Positions 1-7,811 of a stretch of DNA of 34,714 bases are shown one piece after another. The stretch is from a virus. The translations under genes and the position numbers were made by a program. How positions within the stretch are numbered: the first letter of the stretch is position 1; each line of letters begins with the position of its first letter. The stretch lies in the IMG/VR virus record IMGVR_UViG_3300044522_000070, positions 1 through 34,714 of that record. One strand, given 5' to 3'. The notes under the pieces are model-generated. The model made no database searches and was not told where the DNA came from. It saw only the letters and a program-made list of their open reading frames with translations.

Positions 1-208
1 CTAAACTGCCCATTAGGGCTAATGCTGCTGATCGCCAGCACGTAGTACATAGATTGCTGGTCAATCGTCAGCACGGCATCTACAAATGTGCCGCCCATGT
101 AGGCGTTGCCGTAGACAATAGGTAAGGTATTGGTGGTGTTAGGTGCTACCTGTTGTCTGACGCCTTGGTCAACGGGCTGGTTTGCTGTTGGGTCATTTGG
201 GGCAAATA
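1..208. repeat. Left copy of the contig-end overlap
   Basis: These 208 bases recur at 34507-34714, with four mismatches (positions 71, 75, 78 and 81 of this copy). All four fall within 11 bases and are silent in the tail-tip gene that crosses the junction (both copies read F-V-D-A-V-L-T-I). The match runs exactly to both contig ends and the reading frame continues across it. That fits the overlap of a circular or permuted assembly better than a functional terminal repeat. The silent differences suggest two co-existing strains in the sampled population. Confidence 0.93.
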
Positions 209-320
209 TCCTACCAATGACATAACTTACGGCAAAATTAACTGCAAAGGTTGATATCGCTACAGCAGCAGCCCCGCCTCCTAATAATGCTGCTCCATAC
301 GCAATAATTGTCGCAACCAT
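1..320 (-). CDS. Tail tip / host-specificity protein, N-terminal part (gene continues at the other contig end)
   Basis: Starts with ATG at 320, right after the stop of the acetyltransferase gene, and runs off the left edge. The other part is 31530-34506; joined across the overlap they give 3297 nt, 1098 residues, in frame. The first 40 or so residues are strongly hydrophobic and Gly/Ala-rich (around residues 5-38), followed by a polar linker and the LPIVYGNAY motif seen near the start of J-like tail tip proteins. The hydrophobic start resembles the small membrane-like segments of tail tip assembly proteins. Its place after the tape measure and distal tail genes supports a central tail tip role in host contact. 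The family call is by architecture and context; no receptor can be named. Confidence 0.85.
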   Translation of the reverse strand, partial: MVATIIAYGAALLGGGAAAVAISTFAVNFAVSYVIGRIFAPNDPTANQPVDQGVRQQVAPNTTNTLPIVYGNAYMGGTFVDAVLTIDQQSMYYVLAISSISPNGQF

Positions 321-770
321 TTAATGCACCCGAAAGAATGTTGCTTGCATGGGGCTATAGCCTCGCTTGGTGTAATCAATCCAAGTATTGTTTGCCATCA
401 CAGCGGTGACTGCTACATCAATGCGCCCATCGTCAATTAAATCTGTAGCCAGCCGATCAAATTCTTTCCAAAGCCTGCCGCCAACTGTCCCGTTTCTATG
501 CTCGGGCTTGACCCACCAAGCCAGTTCGTGAAGTTCGTAGACTTCAGGACACCAGACGTTTGTGGTTATAAGTGCTGCAATAAAGCCGCGAGATTCATTG
601 TCAATCAAAACAAATCCTCGCCCTGCCATCATTTGCGTCATCAGGTTGGCAACGTGCGCTTCATCATGCGCTGCTGCTGCTTGCAATGCTGGCACAGGTG
701 TCTGTGTGCTGTAGTCACGCATCATTTGCAGCAACTCAGGCATATCGTGTTTGTTGGCTTCGCGGATCAT
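321..770 (-). CDS. GNAT-family N-acetyltransferase within the tail module
   Basis: 149 residues from the ATG at 770, which overlaps the stop of the upstream gene by one base (TGATG) with an AAGGG about nine bases before it; a TTG one codon earlier is also possible. The pattern is that of GNAT enzymes: an N-terminal IREAN start, a central beta strand ending in ELAWWVKPEHRNGTVGGRLW, which matches the acetyl-CoA binding motif A (V-x-P-x-R-x-x-G-x-G/x), and a C-terminal Y-T-K-R-G-Y-x-P segment typical of motif B. It lies between two tail genes in the late operon, so it is made with virion proteins. It may modify a virion or host protein, but the substrate cannot be read from sequence. Confidence 0.85.
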   Translation of the reverse strand: MIREANKHDMPELLQMMRDYSTQTPVPALQAAAAHDEAHVANLMTQMMAGRGFVLIDNESRGFIAALITTNVWCPEVYELHELAWWVKPEHRNGTVGGRLWKEFDRLATDLIDDGRIDVAVTAVMANNTWIDYTKRGYSPMQATFFRVH

Positions 771-1411
771 CAATTCGGCCCTTCAAAAGTTGTTTGAGCG
801 TTTGATGTGTTGCTGCTGACGGTTGCGGATTGTGGTGGTTTGCCAAAGTCAAAATACGTGGCTGCAATCGCAGGAACACGACTCATGCTAGTGTCGCTCG
901 GGTAGATAAAATTCCACGCCTTGGGAGTCGTTTTAATGCCTTGTATGCGGTTTTCTAAGATGGTTCTAAAGCTGGCGCAGGTGATGCCAACCGTGGCAAT
1001 CCGTGTCCGCAGTTGATCGTTGAAATCTTCAGTGATTGAACAATTGCTGACAATGCCTGAATACCGTTTAAAAAACTGCTGGCTAGGGCTGGTAATGATT
1101 TGGTTGTTGCTGTCCAGGAATCCACGCCAAACGTCAATGTTGCTGCCCTTAATGTTGGCGGCAAGCACAACAGACACATTGGTGCCATCAACACCGGCAA
1201 GCGATATAGCCAAATCTGCGCTGTTGGCTTTAATGCTTCGGTCAATGGCGCTAATTGTGAGCAGACTTCCCAGGTTGGTAAACGTCATGCCGTCTACGGT
1301 AATTGCTGCCGCTGCATTGCAAAAGTAATAGGTTGCCGTGCTGGTGATTAGCCGTATGAATTCAGCCTGGATGATGGATGAGCTGCTCAGTGCAGCCATT
1401 GTGGTGGTCAT
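770..1411 (-). CDS. Distal tail / baseplate hub component
   Basis: 213 residues. Not assignable by a catalytic motif, but it sits between the distal tail protein and the tail tip in a continuous, overlapping late operon (four-base overlap with the gene upstream). The sequence is beta-rich with many Ser/Thr/Asn and a C-terminal segment (FIYPSDTSMSRVPAIAATYF) that I associate with phage tail hub proteins, in the position occupied by lambda gpL or the DUF2163-type hub protein of GTA-like tails. Likely role: part of the ring that joins the tail tube to the tip. It could equally be called a hypothetical tail protein. Confidence 0.6.
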   Translation of the reverse strand: MTTTMAALSSSSIIQAEFIRLITSTATYYFCNAAAAITVDGMTFTNLGSLLTISAIDRSIKANSADLAISLAGVDGTNVSVVLAANIKGSNIDVWRGFLDSNNQIITSPSQQFFKRYSGIVSNCSITEDFNDQLRTRIATVGITCASFRTILENRIQGIKTTPKAWNFIYPSDTSMSRVPAIAATYFDFGKPPQSATVSSNTSNAQTTFEGPN

Positions 1412-2058
1412 CCTGTTATGTCCTCAATAAACACAAAATCCCCATCCCACTGCACAAATGCGCCAGAAGTCATCGGATTGAGTGTGTAAGTTGGGCATTG
1501 TGCCGCCAGCAGATAAAACGTACAGGCCGAGCCGACTGCGCTCAATGTGCCTGTTGACGGAGTGCCGATTACAGGACGATGCAAGGTCACGCTCACTGTA
1601 GAGCCGCCGCCACGCAAAACCTCGGCGGTGACTTTGTACGGGTAAATGCCAAGCTGTAGAAAATCGCCAGCGGCAAATACTACAGCGGATGATGAAACGC
1701 TTGGGAGGTTGCCAACAGTGATTGTGGTTGCGTTGGCGGCTGGCACGGCGGCAAGGGTTAGGGCTGCTGCCTGTCCACTTGTCAAGCCGCCTTTGTAATC
1801 GTCAAACCAACTCAGTAAGCTGCTGGCAAATGTAATTGTCTCAGGAAGCTGACGGTCTTTGTTGTCAATGGCTTGGATAACGCCTCGCACTTGTGGGTAG
1901 TACAGATAGGCGTGCGGTCGCACCGTGAATGACCAAGGCACAGATGTGAGGTATTCAGCTACGCGAACTTGGCCTGATCTGCTGACTTGCTGCCCAACAG
2001 TGCGCCGATTTTGAACGCTAATACTTTGGCTGATTTCAAAGATGGTTTGGAAACTCAT
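1408..2058 (-). CDS. Minor/distal tail protein
   Basis: 216 residues, directly downstream of the tape measure gene with a four-base overlap (ATGA type). That is the place of distal tail proteins (lambda gpM or Dit type). The sequence has an N-terminal strand-rich part (VAEYLTSVPWSFTVRPHAYLYY), a Gly/Ala/Thr-rich central loop and a C-terminal PTYTLNPMTSGAFVQWDGDF segment, with no enzyme motif. The likely role is to form the first ring at the tail tip around the tape measure end. The assignment is mainly by gene order. Confidence 0.6.
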   Translation of the reverse strand: MSFQTIFEISQSISVQNRRTVGQQVSRSGQVRVAEYLTSVPWSFTVRPHAYLYYPQVRGVIQAIDNKDRQLPETITFASSLLSWFDDYKGGLTSGQAAALTLAAVPAANATTITVGNLPSVSSSAVVFAAGDFLQLGIYPYKVTAEVLRGGGSTVSVTLHRPVIGTPSTGTLSAVGSACTFYLLAAQCPTYTLNPMTSGAFVQWDGDFVFIEDITG

Positions 2059-4103
2059 GTTCTGCCCCTGCCGAGCGATAGGTTTTTGGCTCCGTAGGCG
2101 TTTGCTGCCCAGACTGCTTTGCTGCTGCCAAGAATGCGATCTTCAAACGACTTGGTGTCAATAGCTTGAATGTTGTAGTTTGTTATGTTGGTAGAGCCGC
2201 CCATTGCCATTGAATGATTTGGAACAATTGCGCCAGCACTGCGAGGCACAAACAACTCTGGCCCACGTTCTCCCACTAAATATGTGCCGCCACTTTCTAC
2301 CGGACCACCGTCTGCTCTTGGCCCAGAATTTGTCCGATCAAGACTTACAGACGGAAATATGAAGTTTGCTAACGGAGCAAATAGATTTGTTGCGGCTGCG
2401 CGGAGTTGTATTGCCAACATATCTTTAATAATAGACTTGGCAAAATCTCCAAAATTTAATTTGCCTGTAGTTACAAACTCATCCAATGCTTTGGACATAC
2501 TGCCCATCAAAGAATCAAAGGATTTGGCACCTGATTCAAAACTGGTTTCCATGTTTCTGTTAACAGCATCTAGCCTTGATACAAAACCTTCATAAAAACC
2601 GCCAGATGTTTGAGATTTTAATATTCTTCCGCGCTCAACTATATTTTGCAATGCTTTTTCATTTAATTTGTCTTCTCGTGCAAGCGCTTCTCTTCTGCTT
2701 TCTCTATCAAGATTTTGCATTGCATTTATTGTTTCTACGGCATCAATATATTTCCATGTTTGCTGCAATATTTCTTTTTCTTCTTGCAGTTTTTCTGCTT
2801 TTAAAAAACGTCCTTTTTGCTCCAGCTTAAACATTTCCTGCTCTCTAGCCAGTAAAATTATTTGCTGCTCTTGTCTTTGAGCATATTGAGCATTGCCTTG
2901 CGCGTACAAACCTTGTTGTTCTGCTTGTGCTTGATTTGCATCTTCAACATCTTTTCGCTCTGCTTCGTAGCCTTTCATAACCAAATCTTGCTGTTTTTTT
3001 ATAGCGTCTTGTTTTTGTTTTTCCAAATCTTGCCAAAGATGATTAAATTCAGATAGCTGTCGTTTGGCTTCAGCAGCAGCTTTATCAGCGGCAGCTTTTG
3101 CTTCTGGACTAATCCCTAAAGTTGTTAATCTTTTAGGTGCATCAATTTTGTTTTCTTGTTTTGCAGCAGAAAACTCATCTGCTTTAATTCTTTGAATGGC
3201 TATTAGCGCATCTTGCTCTCTTTGCAAGGCAAGTATTTCTCTGTCAATAGTTGACAAAACTAATGGTCGCCCAAGAGCCAATTCTCTTTGTTTTCCCAAC
3301 TCCGCAATTTCTTTGCTTAATTCTACAATCCTAACTGTAGGGTCGTTGCCAGTCCCAAACCCAATAAATTTTCCAAAAATAGTAAATGACAAATTAGATA
3401 TATCTAAGGCTTTTAACCATTGACCTAATTTTAATAAACTTGGGCCTAATGATTCAGTAATCAATAAGCTAATTTCTCTACCTACGCCTTTAAATAAATC
3501 AAATGCCTGTGCCGCATCTTTAATGGCTTGCTCTTGTTCAAGCGTTGCGCCTTTACCTTCTCTTAGTCCTTTGGCAAAGTCCACCATGTCTACGCCTTTA
3601 GACGCTTTACCAAACGCATCTGCCGCCCTAGCGTTTCGGGTCAATGGGTCTTCCATTGCTGCAATTGCTTCAGTCGTTTTAATCAACAACTGCTGCGTAG
3701 ACATATTCCCAATGTCTTTTAAAGATATGCCTAAATCGCTAAATGTTTTTTGTCCTTCAAATGAGCCTTTTGCTGCTTTGTCTACAAAGTCTGTAAAACT
3801 GGCAATCATCTTCCCAGCGTTTGCACCTTTGCCGCCAGAGTTTTCTAAAGCATTTGTGAGTTTAATAATTGAGTCAATGGCAATGTCATTGGCTGCTGCT
3901 ACATCAACAATTTCGTCAGCGTATGCAACTGCTTTATAAGTGGCAACAGACAAAGCAGCACCAAGCGCCAGCACTGCATTTTTAGCTACGCCAACGGCTG
4001 CTGTAGCAAAATGATCTAACTTTCTGGATGCAGCTTCTAAACCAGTGACAAACTCGGCGCTGTTAAGGCCCAGGGCTACACCAAGCCGAGCAATGTTAGC
4101 CAT
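2055..4103 (-). CDS. Tape measure protein
   Basis: 682 residues. The N-terminus has the usual tape measure start (LGLNSAEFVTGLEAASRKLDHF) followed by a hydrophobic Ala/Val-rich stretch around residues 35-60. The middle (about 330-500) is charged, Gln/Glu/Lys-rich and coiled coil. The C-terminal region (about 510-590, FYEGFVSRLDAV to DFAKSIIKDMLAIQLRAA) matches the lambda gpH C-terminal domain. At about 0.15 nm per residue the tail would be near 100 nm. It follows the frameshifting chaperone pair, the standard siphovirus order. The coiled-coil part is more A+T-rich than its neighbours. Confidence 0.95.
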   Translation of the reverse strand: MANIARLGVALGLNSAEFVTGLEAASRKLDHFATAAVGVAKNAVLALGAALSVATYKAVAYADEIVDVAAANDIAIDSIIKLTNALENSGGKGANAGKMIASFTDFVDKAAKGSFEGQKTFSDLGISLKDIGNMSTQQLLIKTTEAIAAMEDPLTRNARAADAFGKASKGVDMVDFAKGLREGKGATLEQEQAIKDAAQAFDLFKGVGREISLLITESLGPSLLKLGQWLKALDISNLSFTIFGKFIGFGTGNDPTVRIVELSKEIAELGKQRELALGRPLVLSTIDREILALQREQDALIAIQRIKADEFSAAKQENKIDAPKRLTTLGISPEAKAAADKAAAEAKRQLSEFNHLWQDLEKQKQDAIKKQQDLVMKGYEAERKDVEDANQAQAEQQGLYAQGNAQYAQRQEQQIILLAREQEMFKLEQKGRFLKAEKLQEEKEILQQTWKYIDAVETINAMQNLDRESRREALAREDKLNEKALQNIVERGRILKSQTSGGFYEGFVSRLDAVNRNMETSFESGAKSFDSLMGSMSKALDEFVTTGKLNFGDFAKSIIKDMLAIQLRAAATNLFAPLANFIFPSVSLDRTNSGPRADGGPVESGGTYLVGERGPELFVPRSAGAIVPNHSMAMGGSTNITNYNIQAIDTKSFEDRILGSSKAVWAANAYGAKNLSLGRGRT

Positions 4104-4443
4104 GATTAAATCGTCCTTTGCTAAAGCCTGGCGCCTGCACCATAAACGCTAACAGGCTGTCATTAGCCTGCGCTGCAAGCTGTTCTTGACTGGCTGGAGG
4201 GTACAAATAGTCATGCACTGCGCCAAGCGTGCCTGCAAGCCTGTACGGGGTTGCGTGGGGCGGTCTGATGTAGTTAAAGACGCCGGTTGTCAATACGGCA
4301 AGCTGCGCCAGCAGGCCATGATTGCCAATGACTCCATCGGCGTACATTGTTTGGATTTGCAGCATAGTGATTTGGTCAAGGGCAGCAATTGATTCTGGTG
4401 TATGCCCATTGAAGACCATCGCTGCGGCGACTTGCTCCCTCAA
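4096..4443 (-). CDS. Tail assembly chaperone extension (GT-like), made by -1 frameshift
   Basis: 115 codons open from a TTG at 4443, but probably not started on its own. The frame is open back to the slippery site in the upstream gene (GGGAAAC at 4455-4461), so a -1 shift there yields upstream residues 1-155, then L-I-G-S, then this segment: about 274 residues in all. This is the lambda G/GT arrangement: a short chaperone in excess and a rarer fusion whose T part recruits tube subunits to the tape measure. The segment ends by overlapping the tape measure start, as lambda T does. Its residues (Pro/Tyr/His-rich, DYLYPPASQ) are not diagnostic; the call rests on layout. Confidence 0.75.
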   Translation of the reverse strand: MREQVAAAMVFNGHTPESIAALDQITMLQIQTMYADGVIGNHGLLAQLAVLTTGVFNYIRPPHATPYRLAGTLGAVHDYLYPPASQEQLAAQANDSLLAFMVQAPGFSKGRFNHG

Positions 4444-4451
4444 TGAGCCAA

Positions 4452-4919
4452 TTAGTTTCCCCGGTTCTCCTTGTAGCCTGGACTGATAACTTCATTGATC
4501 TTTTCTACTAAAGCCAATTGCACGCTCAAAGGCCATTCCAATTCAATTTCAGCGTAGGTAATGTCGTCCAAAGTGTTCTCTGGGTTTTCTGGTTGGAGCA
4601 GGCGAATCATCTCAGTGATGCGTGCCTCCATCATTGCTTTGTTTGTAGCGGCCTCTCGCATTGAGCGCCCAGACACAACAACATCGTTATCCGTAAAAAC
4701 CAATTCTTCGTTTTTCAGCGTCTTAAATTCGTCTAAGGATTTTGTCAAGTCAGCGTAAATTTTGTCAATCGCTGCGCTGTCTGGTTTGATAATGCGGCTG
4801 TGCATGGCATCGCTTTCGCTCACCAGTGGCACTCGCACTCGGAAGGCGTGGCCTCTAAGGTCAAACTTTTTGATGCGGAATTCTGCGCCTGTTCCCAATG
4901 CGCTGGATAGTCTTGTCAT
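4452..4919 (-). CDS. Tail assembly chaperone (G-like)
   Basis: 155 residues, mainly helical and charged, just upstream of the tape measure with only the frameshift extension between them. It starts with an ATG overlapping the stop of the 4916-5470 gene. The last codons are CGG GGA AAC TAA, placing the heptamer G-GGA-AAC in the correct phase (X-XXY-YYZ) two codons before the stop. No domain can be named from sequence alone. The position and the slippery end make the chaperone role the best explanation: it would coat the tape measure before tube assembly and be absent from the virion. Confidence 0.75.
   Translation of the reverse strand: MTRLSSALGTGAEFRIKKFDLRGHAFRVRVPLVSESDAMHSRIIKPDSAAIDKIYADLTKSLDEFKTLKNEELVFTDNDVVVSGRSMREAATNKAMMEARITEMIRLLQPENPENTLDDITYAEIELEWPLSVQLALVEKINEVISPGYKENRGN
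4455..4461 (-). promoter_or_regulatory. Programmed -1 ribosomal frameshift site (GGGAAAC)
   Basis: On the - strand the last sense codons of the G-like gene read CGG GGA AAC TAA. The heptamer GGGAAAC lies in the zero-frame phase needed for simultaneous -1 slippage to GGG AAA. Lambda uses the near-identical GGGAAAG at the same place. After slippage the frame is open for 119 further codons to 4096. No strong downstream hairpin is obvious. Confidence 0.8.
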
Positions 4920-5470
4920 AAATTTGCTTTCTTGTATTGATCTAAACGTCTTGCTAATATTTGCCCTAAATTTTTTACTGTGCTTTGCGATTGTGATTCT
5001 AACGCAACACGCAAATAAGGATGTTTTGGATTGCGTGCAGAACCAAATTCTTGGGCTACGGCTCTTGCATCATACGGGAAAATAGACTTAGCAAACTTTC
5101 TAAATTTCTTTTGATAGGCTTTTTTATCTGATTCATATAATGCTGCGTTTGCTGCATAAAATTCTTTTTTAGCTTTTTTGGGAAACGCTTTGGTTGTAAC
5201 AAGCGCAATAACTGTATCTGTAATTGCAATGTATTTTGATCGCTTGTCTTTGCGATTTGGGCGTCTAGCCTCTATTTGTAAGGTGCGTTTAAGGTCACCA
5301 GTGTCCTCTGGTGCTCCTGCCCTAGCTTTAGCCAATACTGGCTTCATGGCCTCTCGCACTGCCGGGATTAGGATTTTGCTGTTGGCTTTTTTGTCGCCAA
5401 TTTCGTCAGCTAATTCTCGAAAGACTGCTTGGACACTGCCCATGCCTTCAAGTTTGATGCTGACGCTCAT
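4916..5470 (-). CDS. HK97 gp10-like head-tail/tail completion protein
   Basis: 184 residues, Lys-rich and basic. The N-terminus (VSIKLEGMGSVQAVFRELADEI) followed by a helix with PAVREAMKPVLAKARAGAPEDTGDLKRTL is the hallmark of the HK97 gp10 family, where the P-x-D/E-T-G-x-L-x-x-S/T motif is nearly universal. The C-terminal YDARAVAQEFGSARNPKHPYLRVAL (G-T/S-x-x-x-P-A/H-x-P-F/Y-L-R-P/V) is also typical. In HK97 this gene precedes the major tail protein; here it follows it with two tiny genes between, a local rearrangement. Probable role: connector or tail completion. Confidence 0.85.
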   Translation of the reverse strand: MSVSIKLEGMGSVQAVFRELADEIGDKKANSKILIPAVREAMKPVLAKARAGAPEDTGDLKRTLQIEARRPNRKDKRSKYIAITDTVIALVTTKAFPKKAKKEFYAANAALYESDKKAYQKKFRKFAKSIFPYDARAVAQEFGSARNPKHPYLRVALESQSQSTVKNLGQILARRLDQYKKANL

Positions 5471-5471
5471 G

Positions 5472-5693
5472 TCATCCTCGGATGATGTCTTTGTACATTA
5501 AGTTGTTAAGTTCTACGACAAATTTCACGATCTGTTCTGGCGTCATTGTGTCGGCATGATTAGCTGCTATTTGATGCACCAGTTGGATGCCTGTCATCTT
5601 TTGCTGGGTAAACCCAAACCAATCCTTGCGTGACTCGGCTTGGGATACCAAAAAATTCAGCAGGTCATTCGTGTTCTGTATTTTGTCGGACAT
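5472..5693 (-). CDS. Small conserved tail-region protein, function unknown
   Basis: 73 residues, helical, with an even mix of charges; no cysteine pairs or signal peptide. It overlaps the end of the preceding 63-residue gene by 29 bases in another frame and is followed two bases later by the gp10-like gene. Genes of this size between the major tail protein and the chaperones are common in siphoviruses. It could be an extra assembly chaperone. The sequence does not allow a firmer call. Confidence 0.6.
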   Translation of the reverse strand: MSDKIQNTNDLLNFLVSQAESRKDWFGFTQQKMTGIQLVHQIAANHADTMTPEQIVKFVVELNNLMYKDIIRG

Positions 5694-5856
5694 TTTTTTC
5701 TAAGAGTTTTAGGCAGACATATTCCGCTGAATCTGTATTTGCCTCTGCCAACGCCTCGGCAATCTCCGCTGCGCTAACTAACTGCTGCCGTGCAAGCGCA
5801 GCTAGATCGCCGTAACTGCTGGTCATTTCTGCCAGCACTGCCGCTATTGCGGTCAT
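5665..5856 (-). CDS. Small Ala-rich helical protein downstream of the major tail protein
   Basis: 63 residues, starting with an ATG that overlaps the major tail protein stop by four bases, so translation is probably coupled. The sequence is almost wholly helix-forming (AALARQQLVSAAEIAEALAEAN) and acidic. I do not recognise the family. Its place in the tail operon suggests a structural accessory or chaperone. Confidence 0.55.
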   Translation of the reverse strand: MTAIAAVLAEMTSSYGDLAALARQQLVSAAEIAEALAEANTDSAEYVCLKLLEKNVRQNTEHE

Positions 5857-6347
5857 ACCGTGTTGCTCCAGCCGTATTGATTACCGCGCGGCTGAATCGT
5901 AAAGTTAACTTTTGCCTCGGCACCAGGTGCGCTGTCAATTGTCCACTGGCTGACCCTGCCGTTAAAAGCGTAATAGATGGTGTTTGTTCCATCAGTTGCA
6001 GCAATCACGTAGGTGCGATCAATAGTGCCGTTGTAAGCGTCTGCACGCAAGAGCAACAGTACGGTATCGCTCGGGTTCCAAGCTGCTGTAATGCTCATGC
6101 TAGTCGGCGCTGATTGCACAGGGATTTTGTCGGATTGACGCGAGCCAGCTACCATAAAGGACGCTACGGCATCATCTTGACCAAAAGCTGGGATTGCTTC
6201 AACGGGCACTAAATTGCCGCTGATTGCAAGTGGCGAAACGCTGCCTAAAACGCTCAAATTTGCAGTCGTTAGTGGAGTTGGCGTTGCGCTGGGTTGAGCG
6301 TAAAGAGTGGCACTAAAGCCGGGTAGAATTTTTGTCGGGAGAGCCAT
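5853..6347 (-). CDS. Major tail tube protein
   Basis: 164 residues, beta-rich, starting MALPTKILPGFSATLYAQ and containing the SMSITAAWNPSDTVLLLLRADAYNGTIDR segment, typical of siphovirus tube proteins where a beta-sandwich is followed by a GT-rich loop and a strand (YYAFNGRVSQWTIDSAPGAEAKVNFTIQ). It follows the tail terminator gene, with a 42-base gap on its upstream side that holds its ribosome binding site (aaaGGAact). It would form the stacked hexamer rings of the tail tube. Confidence 0.85.
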   Translation of the reverse strand: MALPTKILPGFSATLYAQPSATPTPLTTANLSVLGSVSPLAISGNLVPVEAIPAFGQDDAVASFMVAGSRQSDKIPVQSAPTSMSITAAWNPSDTVLLLLRADAYNGTIDRTYVIAATDGTNTIYYAFNGRVSQWTIDSAPGAEAKVNFTIQPRGNQYGWSNTV

Positions 6348-6389
6348 GATAAGTTCCTTTGTTGAGAGGGTAAAAAATTTATTGTCTTA

Positions 6390-6809
6390 TCAGGTCGGTA
6401 TATCTAGTGTGCAGTCTAAAATTACTTGTCCGAGTTTTTCATCATTATCGTAGGTGTTGTAAAGCCATTGAACATCAGCCTTGCTAATCTGTATGCCGTA
6501 GGTTGCACCGCCAAACAATCCAGAGTAGCCGTGGAGCGATTGTAGTATCTGATTGCTGATTGAAAAACCGTCTTCAATGACTTGGGTAAAAATACTGATT
6601 TGGAATACTGGCGTGTCAATGCCTTTGACGGATTGAAAGCTGCCGGTGTAAACGGGCTGGTGAATGTTTCGCAGCATCCAAGTTACAAATTTTGGCTCGG
6701 TTGCAAAGTTTCTGTTAAAGGTAGCGTAGACCGGCACAGGCGTGACAATGGTTGTCAATGCCGCTTGGATGGCCCTGGCATATGTGACGGGGTTTTGCTG
6801 GGCGGTCAT
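6390..6809 (-). CDS. Tail terminator / tail completion protein
   Basis: 139 residues. The start (AQQNPVTYARAIQAALTTIVTPVPVYATF) and the later strand-rich part with FQISIFTQVIEDG and DVQWLYNTYDNDEKLGQVILDCTLDI match the tail terminator fold (lambda gpU or DUF3168-type), in which a small alpha/beta protein forms a ring capping the tail tube. Gene order also fits: head closure, terminator, major tail protein. It overlaps the head closure gene by four bases. Confidence 0.7.
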   Translation of the reverse strand: MTAQQNPVTYARAIQAALTTIVTPVPVYATFNRNFATEPKFVTWMLRNIHQPVYTGSFQSVKGIDTPVFQISIFTQVIEDGFSISNQILQSLHGYSGLFGGATYGIQISKADVQWLYNTYDNDEKLGQVILDCTLDIPT

Positions 6810-7150
6810 GTTGCCGTTACCGGGTCATTGCGGTAGGCCATTATCAAAACGCTCATGCGATCATCTGATTCTTGCACATCATTAATGCGCCAATCTTGCG
6901 TGCGATAAGTGATGCTAAACAAATGCTGGGCGTTGGCTATTGTTTGCATATGCGGCGTGTAGTTCAACCGAAACCGCACTAGGTTATCGTACAGCCGATA
7001 TTTTTCTGAGATTTTTAAATTGTTGCCTACCGCCGACACTGTGGCTCGGGTGTCAAACCATTTTGTCGTGGTCGTGGTTTGTTCGCCAAAAGCCGTCTTG
7101 CTAAAGGTAAGGTTATTGATTGCAATGTTTTCAAAACGTGCAATCGCCAT
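6806..7150 (-). CDS. Head closure (stopper) protein
   Basis: 114 residues, beta-rich. The pattern TRATVSAVGNNLKISEKYRLYDNLVRFRLNY followed by LFSITYRTQDWRINDVQESDDRMSVLIMAY matches the HK97 gp7 / SPP1 gp16 head-tail joining family, whose conserved W-R-I-x-x-V-x-E-x-x-x-R motif is visible near residues 85-97. It joins the connector ring to the tail terminator. It overlaps the connector gene by a single base (TAATG). Confidence 0.8.
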   Translation of the reverse strand: MAIARFENIAINNLTFSKTAFGEQTTTTTKWFDTRATVSAVGNNLKISEKYRLYDNLVRFRLNYTPHMQTIANAQHLFSITYRTQDWRINDVQESDDRMSVLIMAYRNDPVTAT

Positions 7151-7809
7151 TACATGACCAATTCTTTGTAGGGACGAAGCAAAGTGTCCACGCCAAACGG
7201 GATATTTTTAAGCGATGCTTCGGTGCTGTTGCTGCGTTGGTTGTACAGGTGCGTTAGCAGCAGCAAACCAGCCTGTTTAATGGCAGGATACGTCTGTAGC
7301 GGGTTAGCGGCGGTGGTGTAGTTCACGACAATCGGGTTTGCCATGTCGCTAGTGATTGTCGGCAAGCTGGTCAGGATAACTCGGTTGCCGCTGGCATCGT
7401 AGTAATAGGTTGATGCTGCTAAAAGGGTAAGAGTTGGCGGTGCGCTGTTGTTGTAGTAGCCAACAGAGTTAATGGTTAGCCCTGCTTGCGTAGGGTATAG
7501 ATTCTGGCTGACTGCTGGCAAATCTAGCGCCATTGGTGCGGTGATGGTTCCCTGTGCGCCGTACCAAACCCGATACGTCATAGAAAATATGGACATTCCC
7601 AAATAATCTTCTATGGCAAACCTAGTCGCCAGTTCTAGACTGCTTAGATAGTCATCTTGGCTTTCATCGTCAAACAGATTTAGCTGTTGGGTGATTTCGT
7701 CCAGCGTAAGCCAGGGCGTTACCACATCCCGATTTAACTGCTCAACTTTTGCATAGTTAAACGGGTTGCGGGTTGACCCACCTTGTGCGCCAAGGATTTC
7801 GCTGGACAT
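7150..7809 (-). CDS. Head-tail connector (adaptor) protein, HK97 gp6-like
   Basis: 219 residues. The N-terminal helical part (LTLDEITQQLNLFDDESQDDYLSSLELATRFAIEDYLG) is the signature of phage gp6-like adaptors. A central strand-rich insert holds the sugar-binding-like DLPAVSQNLYP segment, and the end (AIKQAGLLLLTHLYNQRSN ... GVDTLLRPYKELVM) matches the C-terminal helix and hook typical of the family. It would form the 12-mer ring under the portal. It lies three bases after the second capsid gene. Confidence 0.85.
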   Translation of the reverse strand: MSSEILGAQGGSTRNPFNYAKVEQLNRDVVTPWLTLDEITQQLNLFDDESQDDYLSSLELATRFAIEDYLGMSIFSMTYRVWYGAQGTITAPMALDLPAVSQNLYPTQAGLTINSVGYYNNSAPPTLTLLAASTYYYDASGNRVILTSLPTITSDMANPIVVNYTTAANPLQTYPAIKQAGLLLLTHLYNQRSNSTEASLKNIPFGVDTLLRPYKELVM

Positions 7810-7811
7810 TG

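Noticed and set aside
1020-1351. Two + strand frames in the tail hub gene
   Set aside because: Shadows of 770-1411; products are compositionally odd and have no ribosome sites.
3523-3939. A + strand frame of 138 codons inside the tape measure
   Set aside because: Shadow of the helical tape measure sequence; no regulatory signals and Ser/Ala-rich product.
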